A stretch of 64,000 nt of DNA from Athripsodes cinereus. Its lineage: Eukaryota; Arthropoda; Insecta; Trichoptera; Leptoceridae. Position numbers and translations under genes: made by a program. Shown one piece after another: positions 1 to 11,495 of the stretch (its first letter is position 1; every line of letters starts with the position of its first letter). Location: the NCBI GenBank assembly GCA_947579605.1, contig OX388309.1, positions 21,953,071 through 22,017,070 of the forward strand, read 5' to 3'. The notes under the pieces were generated by a model that was not told the DNA's origin, did no database searches, and saw only the letters and a program-made list of their open reading frames with translations.

Positions 1-15
1 AAGATTACACAAATT

Positions 16-422
16 TAACAGCCTAATGCTTTGAAAGCGGATTGCTGGGGGCCTTTGAAATGTAGTGCTACAGACGCATGCTGAAGATTCATTGGTCGGA
101 ACACGTCGAAAACGAAGAAGTATTAACCAGGGTAGGCGAAAAAAGGAAACTCCTTAAGAGAATCAGCCAACAACGAGCTAACTGGATTGGCCATAACATC
201 AGGCACCCAGGATTGCTCATCGCCATCGCGGAAGGTAGGACCGAAGGCACAAATGGTAGAGGCCGACCAAGAGACAATTATATGGACCAACTTAAGAGGG
301 ACATGAACTGTGGCTCATACGTAGAGCTGAAGAGGCTGGCTGAGAATAGGGAGGAATGGAGAAGAAAATCCAAACTCGTTGCAGACCAATCCAATGGATT
401 GTAACTCATTATATATATTATA
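16..422 (+). pseudogene. RTE-like LINE, 3' end fragment (reverse transcriptase C-terminus)
   Basis: This is the 3' end of the same LINE family found nearly complete at 19574-20934. The match runs from the 'GAAAGCGG' motif near base 35 to the shared end 'gtaactcattatata'. The reading frame is broken near its start, where a Trp codon (TGG) in the 19574 copy is TAG here. From base 78 it stays open for 108 codons and ends at the same stop as the longer copy. It contains the GRGRPRD motif typical of the C-terminal tail of RTE-type reverse transcriptases. The fragment is 5'-truncated and lacks all catalytic motifs, so it is a dead copy. Confidence 0.85.
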
Positions 423-1961
423 ACGCTGGGAAAAATTTACCTATCCAGGATATCAAATAGTTGTTGAAAAGTTTAAAATGCGGTTTTCTAAACTTGAGGT
501 ATCAAGTATTGTCCAAAATATTGTAATTCTATTTTCATTGTGTTATTTTGCTGTAAGTTTGACCATTCAGAAGCCGGGTTTAACGCTAGCTTTAAATTTT
601 ACAAAGGTGTGCTCTATGATGATTTAAAAATACATCGTTGGATCATCATCAGAGGCAGAAAATAATGATTATTTTTCTTTGGCAATGATACCTACACACC
701 ATACACCTATTATGACTAGTTCATTGACATCAAAACATGCAGCACTATTATTTCAAATCATTTACTTATATAAATAAACACAATGTAATGAAGCTTGCAC
801 TTATATTGCTGTAAAAAGGCAACATCGTTTTAAAAATTTGATTATGCTGTTAATAGATTGTGTTTGAACATTTTATAGAAGTGCCTTCATCTTGGTAAAC
901 TAGTTCTTGTTTTTTAAATAGTCAAGGCGCCTCATGAGATGTTGTTTAAAAAAATCGACAAATAGAGAAAGAATACCTAGTTGTACCAGGACCAGTCCTG
1001 GGTTATGTTATTCGTTAAACTTTTTGGGTTTACATTTTAAAACGAACGTTTTAAAAATTACTTGTATTATCAACAAACATTAATATAAAACATTTATTTT
1101 AGAAAGTTAGATAATTTTGAAGGTGATTTTGGAAAAATTTTGATAAATAAAATACTTTCTTTTTTATGTTTTAAATAGTGTCAGATGGGCAGATTTCAAA
1201 CTTCATCAGGAAAGTATCTTTAAAATCAATGCCTTATTTGAAAACTTGCATAATTTCATAGGGTTTCTGTTAACCTTTAACTGTGGACGTGATTTTATTT
1301 TTACACTACCTTGGACGTGAGGCCTGACAGACCGCTATGTTTATAACCATATTATATAACAAACACTTATATAAATCGCTTAAAAACTGAAGCTATGTTA
1401 AATTATTGGCTCATAATAATAAGATATGGGTGTAAAAAATAAACATTTGTTATTGGATATATAAAAAAATAGGTATTATAGAACTTAGGTAATTTTTAGC
1501 CTATTTTTGACATAGCCATAATTTCGAATTAAGTAATATCTCATTCATTTCTTCTTCAAGAGAAGAATCAGTAACTTGAAATATTTTTTTTTTGTAAATT
1601 ACTCTTCCGAACTTTCAAATAGTCGTTTTTCAGCCATTTTGTACTAAAAAATAAAAAAAATGCAAAATTTCCTTATGAAAATATTTTGTATGATAAATAT
1701 GGATAAGCGGTCTGAGGGGCGCTGCCAATTTTTTAAATAACATAACTTACATTCCAATGAACAAATGACGCGACCTCCACTCAAAATGGTCATCTCACAA
1801 CTAAATACAAAGCTATTGAGTAGGACAGCAGTGCAGAGAGGGTAGAAGGATCTCAACTAACAAAACGAAATTGATGCGGGGCCTGTGAGACCGCACGTCT
1901 ACAGTAGAAGGTTAAATAAAATTGCGGAAATTTTAACCATCTCCTAGAATCCCTGGTAAAG
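423..1961. other. AT-rich sequence with no recognised feature
   Basis: Long A and T runs and short frames broken by stops on both strands. I see no repeat or gene that I can name. Confidence 0.5.
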
Positions 1962-2195
1962 AATAAGTCTCCTACTCTTTTTGTTAGTTTTCATGTGTTC
2001 TGTATGAAGCAGGCAATTGTAAAATTTCACGTTCGTTAAATATATTCAGTTCAGCGATGAGATATGCCATACTTCCTGAATATCTTAACTTGTATTGACA
2101 CTTAGAGGACGACCTGTGCATTTATTAAATTTAGGTAGTTTGTTCGCTGATTACTCTACTTGTGGGAGACTCCGGAATGGTATGGATAGATAGAT
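1962..2195 (+). repeat. SINE-B copy, old and diverged
   Basis: Follows the SINE-B order of blocks seen at 35336-35583: 'tctcctactctt', a 'gttcagcgatgagatatgcca' block, 'gacacttagaggacga', 'ctacttgtgggaga', then a 'ggtatggatagatag' tail. Many substitutions separate it from the reference copy. Confidence 0.6.
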
Positions 2196-3859
2196 TAATC
2201 AGTTATAAAGAAATTGTGAAGTCACTCGTGATCTATAAAATAAAAAAATAAAATTAAATCAGTACTTCAAACTATCCCAAACGTTTGCTTTTAACTTATG
2301 GCATAAGCTTCTACATCAAATTTACTAAAGGCGGCCCCGTTGAAATGACAGTGTCGGTCCGGTTTGCTACTTCACCTCAGGTATGCGATCACTTCCTTGA
2401 ATAAAAACTTTACATACCTACTTACACCAAGATCACCTTAAACTCCAGAACTGTTATGGACCACTATAACACAAACTTTTAGCTTCTTTAATATGATATT
2501 CACTAGTTTTAAATTCGACTTCGCTTATGGGATTGCGTGTAAAAATAGCGCATATAATATTTCTGGGAAATGGCGATATTTTTTTTATAATAAGTATTCC
2601 AGAATTCAAATAAGTTTACGATTTTCATAATAATATGTATTCAAACATACGTATTGGCAATACATTTAAAGAGTGTAGTTTTTGTTATTAGCAGTATAGA
2701 TATACAAAAAAAAAGTATAGATATACAGGGAAAAGGGGGTGGTTTTAGCCAGTACGACCTCGGCTAGGCGTCCATGAAAGATTTCCCCTCCTTAAAAAAA
2801 TATATAGGATTAATGAGCAAAAACTAATTTTAGACATTGTATTTCAAAATCAAAAAACAAGCGAAGTTTAAGCAAAATTTGTTCAATTATAATTAATGTA
2901 CCTACCTAATGCTCTGAAAAGAACAAAAACAATACACAAATAATAATTGCTCTTGTATTAATTTTGTCAGTAAATTTAAGATATGGCAACACACAGCATG
3001 CAATATTTTTATTAATTGTGTCGGTGCACACGTAGTAGAATTCCATTATTATGTAATTTGAAACAAGCGTTTCATTCTACTAAAGAATATTGATTCCGAG
3101 AGAGACGTCTTTCGATTTATCAGGTCATTATCAATCGATTGATATTTTTGTCAATATAATGTAAAACATTAATAAAAGGACGGGACATTTTATAGAGAAT
3201 ATTATTTTAGATCTTTCTTGCTTCATAAAAATGTTCATAGAAGTTACATCATAAAAGTCTATATTTACGAACTGGTTAAATTGTTATATTGAAATAATTA
3301 ACATCCCTGAGGGCAAGTGACAATATATTTAATATCGTCTCATTATTTAACTGATAGCCTTAATAGTAGTCATTATTCTACTACTGAAAGGAATTAGGTA
3401 GGTACTAAATATTCAACGTCCAATTTTTTTTATATAAGATCAAAAATACAGAACAATAATTTAATACTATAAAAACAGAAGATTATTTATGATAGAGATA
3501 TTTCGTGATTTGAATATTTATATCAAGTTTCAATATCATGTATATTGGAAGAGATAAGGTTTTTTATAATGCCTTTATTAATTTTGTATTATTATTACCG
3601 ATAGGTGATTGGTTTTATAATGTTTTTATTATTACACATTTGATATCATATTTTCGGGATATATTAAAATTAATAATCCGTGTTAATATTTTTTTGTAGG
3701 ATTAGTAATAATGTAGATATCTCGAACTCGTTATAATGAAAATACAGCTGATAACAATATGACGATGTTCCAATGAGAAAAAAAAACTACTGGGTTTCGC
3801 GTCTGCTAATAGAACTTTAAAAAACAGTTTGGAAGCGGTATACCTAGTATTTTTAATAA
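2196..3859. other. AT-rich sequence with no recognised feature
   Basis: No supported gene or repeat. A G-rich patch near 2727-2770 (aaaagggggtggttttagcc) is the only compositional change I noticed. Confidence 0.45.
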
Positions 3860-3860
3860 A

Positions 3861-3918
3861 TAACTTTATTTTTGTTATTTATATTTTGATAACTTTATTT
3901 TTGTTATTTATATTTTGA
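3861..3918. repeat. Tandem duplication, 29 bp x 2
   Basis: Two perfect head-to-tail copies of a 29-bp unit beginning taactttatttttgtt, at 3861-3889 and 3890-3918. Confidence 0.9.
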
Positions 3919-3969
3919 TATTATGTCGGAAAGAATGAGTGAATGTATGAAAGGGTATGAATGTGTAAC

Positions 3970-4083
3970 AGACGTGCGTGTATGAGAAACTGTATGAATG
4001 TGAAGGAAGCGAAGGAAGTGTGTAAAGATAGATCTGTTTGGCGTTCCGTTCTCTCTGCCTACCCCACTTGGGACACGGCGTGA
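3970..4083 (+). pseudogene. LINE-A 3' end fragment (last 38 codons)
   Basis: The last 38 codons of the LINE-A reverse transcriptase (complete C-terminus at 49715) are preserved without a stop. They contain the RACMRNCMNV and SVLSAYPTWD motifs and end in TGA. The match continues into the family's tail of 'tatag'-type short repeats up to about 4108. No catalytic part is present; this is a severely 5'-truncated insertion. Confidence 0.85.
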
Positions 4084-4429
4084 GGGTATAGTCTAGTATA
4101 GTATATATTTTGATCATTATTTATTCTTTATGCGTATCCTTAATAAATTCAAATAAATGCAGGTGTTGTAACTTATCTGCTACTTATATTTACATAAATT
4201 CTCATTATCATAGACATATGAAATTTTTTTGAAGTTTTAATATTCGGTTGTAATTTGTAAGATTTATTCTTATGGAAGTTAATATTTTAAGAATATAAAT
4301 ATGATTTTTATACAAAATAGCATATATATTGCCACCGAGGACGGACTAGTGGTTGAAAGGCATCAAAAAATAAAAATAGGTAGGTAGGTATACCAATTAT
4401 GTAATAACAATATTAGATCGATGGAAAAA

Positions 4430-4675
4430 TATCGAAGCCGGCAAAGAATTGGTTTTTCACTCTTTTCCGTAAGTTTTCGATTGTCCTGTAAAAGGCAGGT
4501 ATTTGAAAAAATAAAGTCATTTTACATCTGAAATTCAGCAATGAGATTTGCCACCCATCCTGAATGTCTAAATTTTTGTTGGCACGGAGAGGACAGATTG
4601 CATGTTTATTACATGCAGTTGATCTGCTGGCTACCCCACGTGTGTGATATGCCGTGATGGTATAGAAAAAATGGT
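4430..4675 (+). repeat. SINE-B copy
   Basis: Near full length except for the extreme 5' end. It has the tRNA-like 'ccgtaagttttcgattgtcc' block, 'ttcagcaatgagatttgccaccc', 'ttacatgcag' and the 3' end 'ctaccccacgtgtgtgatatg' followed by 'ccgtgatggtatag'. Confidence 0.85.
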
Positions 4676-4950
4676 AAATATTAAGATGAAATATCAAACA
4701 AATTTAAAATTTTCCCATGCATTTCGTTCACAAAAAAGATTTCAAATAACAAATTTACCTAATACAGATCGCCTTTACAATGTAAAAATGTTATTTTTAT
4801 AAAAAAATTGTTAGAAAATGACGATAGTAAAAAGGGATTGGTGAATGGTATTGTCCAAATAATTGTAAAGAAGCAGGTTCATGTTCTGTTTATTAGACGA
4901 AGGCTATAGCAGTAAGTAAACATCAGATATGCAAAATTTAATTGACTAAT

Positions 4951-5036
4951 ACTACTACTACTATACCATCACGGCATATCCCACAAGTGGAGTAGCCAGC
5001 AGATCAGCTGCATGTAAGAAACATGCAAACTGCAAA
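4951..5036 (-). repeat. SINE-B 3' end, inverted
   Basis: Reads on the minus strand as the SINE-B 3' half: 'catgtttcttacatgcagct', 'gatctgctggctactcca', 'gtgatggtatagtagtagta'. Confidence 0.85.
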
Positions 5037-5278
5037 ATTTAATTTAAATATTAATATTTTAGATTTTAAGGCTTTTTTACACGTAGCATATAAATCTATT
5101 ATTGCAAAATCGTTCGATAATATTCCGTTGAAGGACAAAACCCAATAACACAAACCACAGTGTAAACAAAATAAGATATTGAACAACTAATAATTTTTTT
5201 TTTTTAAAAGATCGTCCTTTTGCTGTAATCTAAAATGTTAGAGATTAAATTTGTATTATTATACGAGTACATAGATTA

Positions 5279-5302
5279 GGGGGAAGTCCTACAGTACCGG
5301 CC
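5279..5302 (+). repeat. Left terminal inverted repeat of the pogo-like element
   Basis: Matches the inverted right end at 6231-6254 over about 21 bp with one difference. The flanking TA at 5277-5278 is the target-site duplication. Confidence 0.85.
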
Positions 5303-5753
5303 GGCACCCAGTACCGGCCAGTTGCAATTTACGAAATTCTACAATGAATAGCACTGAGACAGTTATTTCAAATCAAGTAATACGTTTTCACAAGAATATG
5401 CCTCGCTCAGCGGCGAGATATTTCCACAAGCTTCCTGTCGGTGCTAAAATTTGTGTTAAATATAGTGGACATGCGACGCACGATTAAAGTTCTGTGAGTG
5501 ATTGCTATAGTTTTGAGGACGAATTCTAAAGAAGTCAAACTTGGTATGTATTGACTGTTTATATAGCTATTATAAAATATATTGAAAATCAATTATTATC
5601 CGCATAGTCTTATGCTATGTTGAAATAATATTTTACCCCGTTTCCCACAGTACCGGCCACAAAATTGTCCCCCAGTACCGGCCACTATTTAAATTAATGT
5701 TTGTGTAATTTATTTTGCATATAGATACACCAAGATGCTTGGCAATGAAAACA

Positions 5754-5957
5754 ATGGTGAGATGAAGAAAAAAGGGCACCTGGGATCCTGAAAATATGCG
5801 AAAAGCCGTAGAAAAGGTACTGAGTAATGAAATGAGTGCGGCGCGTCAGGCCGCAGATCGTTATCATGTACGAAGAACAACATTGAATGATAGAATTAAT
5901 GGAATTAAACGAAGAGGATTGGATACAATGCGGGAACTGCAATGCTTGGGTCCATGA
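5754..5957 (+). pseudogene. Pogo-like transposase N-terminus (Psq-type HTH), inactivated
   Basis: After an ATG at 5754 the frame reads MVR, a TGA, then RKKGTWDPENMRKAVEKV followed by the helix-turn-helix signature AADRYHVRRTTLNDRI. This is the standard Psq/CENP-B-type DNA-binding start of pogo-superfamily transposases. The premature TGA at 5763-5765 can be explained by CGA to TGA decay. The frame runs out at 5955-5957, having lost the register needed to enter the downstream zinc-finger remnant. Family identification is confident; function is lost. Confidence 0.8.
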
Positions 5958-6018
5958 AGCTTGTGCAAACGTATCAGAGCTATCAAATCAATATATTTGG
6001 GATTATTGCCTTAAATAA
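5911..6018 (+). pseudogene. Pogo-like transposase C-terminal PHD-like zinc-finger remnant
   Basis: One frame reads EEDWIQCGNCNAWVHEACAN and later WDYCLK, then TAA. The C-x2-C-x4-H-x2-C spacing plus a late C is what remains of the PHD-like finger at the C-terminus of many insect Tigger-like transposases. It overlaps the HTH remnant in another frame, which marks the internal deletion junction near 5905-5915. Confidence 0.7.
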
Positions 6019-6230
6019 ATGTTGAAATTTTTGCTGGCCGGTACTGGAGGCCAATTTTTTTGAAATTGATTTTTCTATGTCTTGTAATTTTGTTAATAAA
6101 GTTGATTATTTATAGATATATCAATATTTTATTGATTTTATTTATAGTACAATAGTTCCTTTACACATATCACTGGGTATTTTGCATGTAACCGAGAGGA
6201 TTTTTATTTTATTATAAATAAACCATAGGG

Positions 6231-6254
6231 TGTCGGTACTGTAGGACTTTCCCC
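6231..6254 (-). repeat. Right terminal inverted repeat of the pogo-like element
   Basis: Inverted copy of the left end, followed by TA at 6255-6256. Confidence 0.85.
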
Positions 6255-6339
6255 TAATAATAAGGATCTGCTGTAGGTTAAGACATAGGTATTTTATTAG
6301 GTAAATATATTTGGCAAAAAATAAAATCAGGACTCCACA

Positions 6340-6480
6340 AAGTATAGTATCTATCTATACTATCACGACATCTCATATAAGTAGGGTAGTCAGTGAATTG
6401 ATTGCATGTAATTACACACACAATAATATGTGCCATGAAAAATAAGACATTGAGGCATAACTCATCGCTGTATTGAATAT
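6340..6480 (-). repeat. SINE-B copy, inverted and diverged
   Basis: Minus strand shows degenerate versions of the SINE-B blocks: 'atacagcgatgagttatgcc', 'catgcaatca', 'ctacccta' and 'gtgatagtatagata'. Confidence 0.55.
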
Positions 6481-6639
6481 GTTAATATAATATATAAATA
6501 ATACACAATCCCATATTATAATATTAATATTGTAATGATATTTTAACTTCTCAAACAGTAATAACACAAAGTAAGTGTATGGTATGTGTGTATGAATAAT
6601 ATGATCTACAAGATCCATGATCCAAGAGTTTCTCAGTGG

Positions 6640-6850
6640 CGCACTTACACCTGCCGCCGCTGACCAATCAGAGCGCCGCTTGGGAGATATCTCACCTTCC
6701 TCCCCCTCCGATACATTCTGTCCCTCTCATCCCACTCGCCTCCTCATTCGCCGACATCCGCTCGACGACGGAGGGTCCCCCGAGGATGCTGGGAGGGCAA
6801 AGTATTTCGGTTTGACGTTGTCCAGTGGTGCCTCGTGAAGGTATTAAAAT
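6640..6850 (+). promoter_or_regulatory. GC-rich island with CCAAT box; possible promoter and first exon
   Basis: This is the most GC-rich unique stretch in the window, in very AT-rich surroundings. It carries 'ctgaccaatcagagcg', a strong CCAAT (NF-Y) box at about 6661-6676, then pyrimidine-rich 'cctccccctcc' stretches. It ends with 'cgtgaaggtatt', which could be a splice donor at 6839/6840. No start codon with a long frame follows. It could be a promoter with a non-coding first exon of a host gene, or a fragment of an unrecognised repeat. Confidence 0.35.
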
Positions 6851-8045
6851 ATATTTCATTATTATTTTTGTGCAAATTAGCATTCTGTAATAAAATTGTT
6901 TTATTTCTGCGTATCACATTAGCATTGATTCACATTACCCCGTTTGAAGGTTTTTTTTTTACACGGAGGATTAGGGACGTCGTAGGAAGAAATGACTTGA
7001 TTGGCTTTTGAGAAGAGCATTTAAGTAGGTATTTCGGTATTACTTGACACATTTAATCGACACTTTTCTACTCGATAATCACAAAATGCTTATTGAATTC
7101 AGATTTATTGAGATATACTGATGATTTCGAGTGACAAATTAACGTTCTATAAATTGTAAAATAAGGGAATTATTACCCACATTTTAATAAAACGATGTAT
7201 AATGGGTTGTTTTGGAAAACATTGCATAGAAACAAGTTCGATATTTTTTTAGATTAATAAATTTTGTTTTGCTTTAAAATTATTAATTTTGTTTAGATTT
7301 ATAAATTTCTTTATATTTTTTATTACTAACGAGCCCGGATTATAAATCTGTCCTCTCCATTATGCAGAGATATTATGTCACATTATAGCCATTCAGAAAA
7401 TATTATTTCATAATTTTTGTTTTTCATGGTACCTACCTCCATTTTTTTTACAAATTTTTTAATGTTTTTATACAATAAATGTTTTTTAAAGTTTGTGTAA
7501 TATCACTCTCCGCCGCTGTGCACGAGCTGCCACTGCGGTTAATGATACACACGTCACGCAGAGAGAGGTCAGTGTTTACTGTGTGATCTCATATTATCAT
7601 TACATATTATTACATACACACATAGTAACTTGTTACATGCATATACAATATACATATATACTCCATACAATATTAATATTCATATTAAACAGACATCCAT
7701 ATACCAAATACAAAGATACATTTACCATTACTATTATAGGTATTATTAATACCTGCTGTACTAGCATATTACACGTTATGCATCTTCATATTATACATAA
7801 TACTGGTATCATAAGGTGTCTTGTCTATACAGAGTGATTAAAAGCATTGAATAATTATTTATTGTCTCGACATGTCACTAGATTCCACTAGGTAAAGACA
7901 AAATATCTTTGAAATTAATTATGGTGCATGGTGTTTACCTTTTTCTGTACTTTATAAACGTAGTTATTGTCTGTTTTGTGGTTGTAATAAATAAATAAAA
8001 ATATAATAAAGACTAGTGATCAACTTCTTCTTCTGTTAGTCTTTA
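6851..8045. other. AT-rich sequence, no assigned gene
   Basis: Nothing assignable. A short GC-richer patch at 7498-7575 contains 'acacacgtcacgcagag', with a CRE-like core, but no convincing exon. Confidence 0.4.
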
Positions 8046-8240
8046 ACCAACGACACGACTCTAATAACAGTTCGCTTGGGCAGAAATAGAAGACGATTCT
8101 GGAGGGACTCTGTGGACAAAATAGCCCACATCGCAGCGAACGAGGCTCCACTGAAAAGAAGATTGCTTGTAAGGCCACGTAAAAGATGGAAGGATAGTTG
8201 GTCTTCAGCGTCGCAAGAGGAAATTCACCCGATTCGAGTG
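8046..8240 (+). pseudogene. LINE reverse transcriptase C-terminal fragment, unassigned family
   Basis: A short frame reads LGRNRRRFWRDSVDKI and LLVRPRKRWKDSW. The R-PRKRW-D motif is typical of the extreme C-terminus of RTE-like and related LINE proteins. No catalytic region is present and the frame has no credible start. Assignment rests on this one motif. Confidence 0.45.
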
Positions 8241-8285
8241 ATTTGTTATAAGAATTTTAAGAAGACAAAATTTATTGTGAAATAA

Positions 8286-10292
8286 ATTGAACTAAAAAAA
8301 TAAAAACTCGTTTCTTTAATTTTTATCCTTCATCAGTCTGGGATTGTTAAATACCCACAATATTACACTAAGCATAACAAAATTTGTTTGTGTTTTGAAG
8401 AAGAATTAGATTGAGAGACTCAGCCATCTCTACTTAAAATAAAGAAATAAAAACAAACTCAAAATATATTGACGATAAGTTTTTTATTTCTAACTGAAAT
8501 GAACTTCCACTAAGAATCGTTAATCGATTAATTAAACTCTATTGCAAAGTTTTCAAACACATAGAAATAATTTGCGCAATTCGCGTTCACACCTATATGT
8601 AGATACCAATTCCTGTGAATAAATTAACTAGGTAGGTACTGGAAAAAGCTTTGTTCTATACCACCCTGTGTAGGCACTTACAAAAGTTTGTGTCTGTGCC
8701 CACGACTACACTGATGACTTTGACTTAACTGCCAATGAATTTGTATATAGATACTGTACAATAATACTAAGTGGTATGTGACTATGTGATCCTCCATACC
8801 TAATACATTACTACTGCATAATACCTATATACGTCCATACAGGATTTATTTATAAGCAATATAAGTAATTATTTATCTTCACATCTGCGAACAGATATCG
8901 CATATTACAAGAGATGGTTTGTACAGATTGTTGGGAAGTTTATAATGTTGTCGTATCGATTTTCATCTGATGAATAATTTATTGAGTAGATAATACTAAG
9001 GTACAAATTATGCAGCTTTGTTTTCGCATAAAAATTAAGTAAGTTTGCATTCTGATATAATTCAAATTAAGTATTTGTTTAAATTTTCCTGGAATTGATT
9101 TGGACTCCCACACATTCTACAATAAAAGTTAATGAGTGCCATATTGCTATAATACGTATTCGTGTAGTTTTGTTTATTATCTTATGGGTCAGGATCGCCT
9201 CAAATTATTGAGAAAATTAGGACACAAATTATAAATAAACATTGATTAATCCGGTGTTTTGTTTTTTACAAAATTACCAATGGTATTAATAATACTTTTC
9301 CAATTCTCATTTCTTACGTTCTTTTGTGCTCTTCTTAAGAGAACAGGGTGTTAATAAGCTTTCTCTATTCAATTCGTCAAATGATTGCCACCTCTTTTTA
9401 CGGCAATATTTTTTTTGTTTAAATATCGAATGGAAATGAAAAGCATCTGTATATGCACTATGTCGGTATTAAGGTACCTAGTAGAATTCCATAGCGAAAT
9501 AAATAAAACAAATGATTTATTTATTTCGCTTCGAAAAGTATCTGATTACGAGGTAATTTTTAATGTACAATAATTAATCACGCAACAAGATCTATTATTG
9601 CAGATTTTGTCGATAATTTCCAATTAATTTATTTTCAAATATATTAGGAGTGAAGAAGCTTTGGAATGATAATGTTGTCTGGAATCCCATCATCACAAGA
9701 GATGCGACGTGAGGTGATAGTTACAGATACATAGATAGATAGATAATAAATATTGATAATTATTTAAATTATTTTTTCTACATTCCTTCATAACCGATTG
9801 CTACTGATGATTGGACATAATGCATATTCATTATGATAATTATGCGTGCATTTTCTATAGAATCTTGACAAGGTAAACGTACTTTTTAATTATTATTGAC
9901 GCTTCGACTGAACGGCCTTGCTTACGAAGTATAAGTTAAAACTAGTTAAGGTCGACTCCCAGCTGCGCGGTGAGATCGGGATCATATTAAATTATAATAA
10001 GCGGGGTTTAAATTATTAATAGTGTGTATAGATTGAATGATCCCAATTTACATTTTGCACTATCTTCTATAGACATTTTGATTATTAAATAATCCAATTT
10101 TCTCTCGGCTAGAGGGACATTTATGGAGTGTAGTCAAAAGCTTTCATACACGGGGTATTTTTTCCGGACAGCCCTTCAGGATACACATTTTGGCATCACC
10201 GATGTGACAAGATTTATTAAGTGTAGAATTTCGGATCATTGGAAGTTCCAAACTTCTGCGGTACCCTGGTGGACGGTGGGCCTCTTTCAATG
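8286..10292. other. AT-rich sequence with no recognised gene
   Basis: Mostly low complexity. A short GATA-type run (agatagatagata) lies at about 9733-9746. No supported coding region. Confidence 0.45.
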
Positions 10293-10445
10293 TCCAGTAA
10301 GATCATTGGAGGCTGTAGGGAAATGACAGAAGACTGGTAGACCGCCCTAGAAGAAGCTGGAAATAAAAATATGTTTTGAAAGACTTGGTTTGGAGTGGCT
10401 TCATCTACGTTCCAGGAAAAGTGGTACTGGATAGAGATTTCTAAG
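10293..10445 (+). pseudogene. LINE-D 3' fragment, diverged
   Basis: Matches LINE-D at 11585-11730 through 'tcattggaggctgtaggg', 'cagaagactggtagaccgcc', 'ctagaagaagctgg' and 'gaaagacttggtttggagtgg'. It has several indels and stops and is non-functional. The preceding 'ggtggacggtgggcctctttc' word recurs near 33090. Confidence 0.75.
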
Positions 10446-10967
10446 ATCTACATGAATGTTATTTGTCATAAACTTTGGATCGCTCTGAATGGAGATGATT
10501 AGTTTATCCACTGTTCTCCTAAGAGGAATGGTTAAGAGTGAAAACAAGATGAAAAAGAATCGAAGTTTTATTTTGTAGATATCTCTAAACTCTGTCGTAT
10601 TACTTGTATTCGAAAATTAATTGTAATAAAATTATGTTATATCATATTTGTAGGTATACAAGTAATTTTTACTATGAAAGGACATTTGTACCTGCTTTAT
10701 GATAACGTTATTGTAACCCGAGAACTTTATCATAGTATGAATGTATTCGAAGAAAGATGTTATACATTAAACAGAACCGCTACTAAGAGCAGGGAGGAAT
10801 TGGGAATATTAAAGACACTAAAGGTAAAAAGAATATAACAATTTTTTAATTCATTCCAACAATCAAACTATTTCTTGTTTCCTGCCACCTTTTTTTCAAT
10901 GTGAGTGTTTTTGAAAATGACAATTTTTCTTGTGATTCCAAGAGAAACAATAGTAATGAGATCATAA

Positions 10968-11078
10968 AAAATTATGTTTCTTCTTCTCAGGCCACTCCTG
11001 TCCACTCCACTGGATGAAGTCCTCCTCCATTTCCTTCCATGTCGTTCGATTCTGCGCCGTCTGCACCCAGTTGACATC
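10968..11078 (-). pseudogene. LINE C-terminal fragment (QNRTTW motif)
   Basis: On the minus strand a short frame reads VQTAQNRTTWKEMEEDFIQW and ends in GQEWPEKK. The 'AQDR..W...EED' pattern is a recurrent ending of LINE reverse transcriptase proteins. Only about 35 codons survive. A similar 'cttcttctcaggcc' stretch at 54570-54584 may be another scrap of this family. Confidence 0.5.
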
Positions 11079-11132
11079 CATCAATTAATTATATTTAATT
11101 TTGTTAAGTTAAGTTAAATTATGTTCAATTTG

Positions 11133-11294
11133 TTCTGTCGGCCCGAGCGTTCCTCTTTCACAATACACCGTTCCTATGACAACGACATCAGAGCGCAGGG
11201 AATGTCGTGGGAAGAGGTGACGCGATTGGCACAGAGACACTCTGAATGGAGGAGGCTGGTTTTTGCCCTGTGCTCCCGATGATGATGATGATGA
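11133..11294 (+). pseudogene. LINE-E 3' end with (GAT)n tail
   Basis: Near-identical to 38910-39060 through 'tcctctttcacaatacaccg', 'gggaagaggtgacgc' and 'cactctgaatggaggaggct', then ends in gatgatgatgatgatg. The encoded C-terminal motif is MSWEEVTRLAQRHSEWRR. The stop-codon region is shortened relative to 39058 and runs straight into the microsatellite tail. A 5'-truncated insertion. Confidence 0.8.
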
Positions 11295-11495
11295 TGTTTA
11301 ATTTGCTAGTAGGTAAATTGTATTTCATATTTTATCTATCTATTGTAATGTAGCTATAAATTAGTATTTGTTTTTTAATCTTAAACTTAGATATTATTTC
11401 TTTATAGACAAAATTTACGTACTTTAACAGGATGATACCTTATATTTTAAATTATGCATAAATTTTGTTTGATTACAAATTAATTTTGTTTGTTC

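Larger units (their letters stand above)
5279..6254 (+). mobile_element. Pogo/Tigger-like DNA transposon, internally deleted copy
   Basis: A 976-bp element bounded by inverted termini (GGGGGAAGTCCTACAGTACCG on the left; the complement of GGGGAAAGTCCTACAGTACCG on the right) and flanked by TA on both sides, the target preference of the Tc1/mariner/pogo superfamily. Five copies of a CAGTACCGGCC-like word lie near the ends and could be transposase sites. Inside are two protein remnants typical of insect pogo-like transposases: a Psq-type helix-turn-helix and the C-terminal half of a PHD-like zinc finger. The DDE catalytic core that should lie between them is missing. Not autonomous. Confidence 0.85.
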
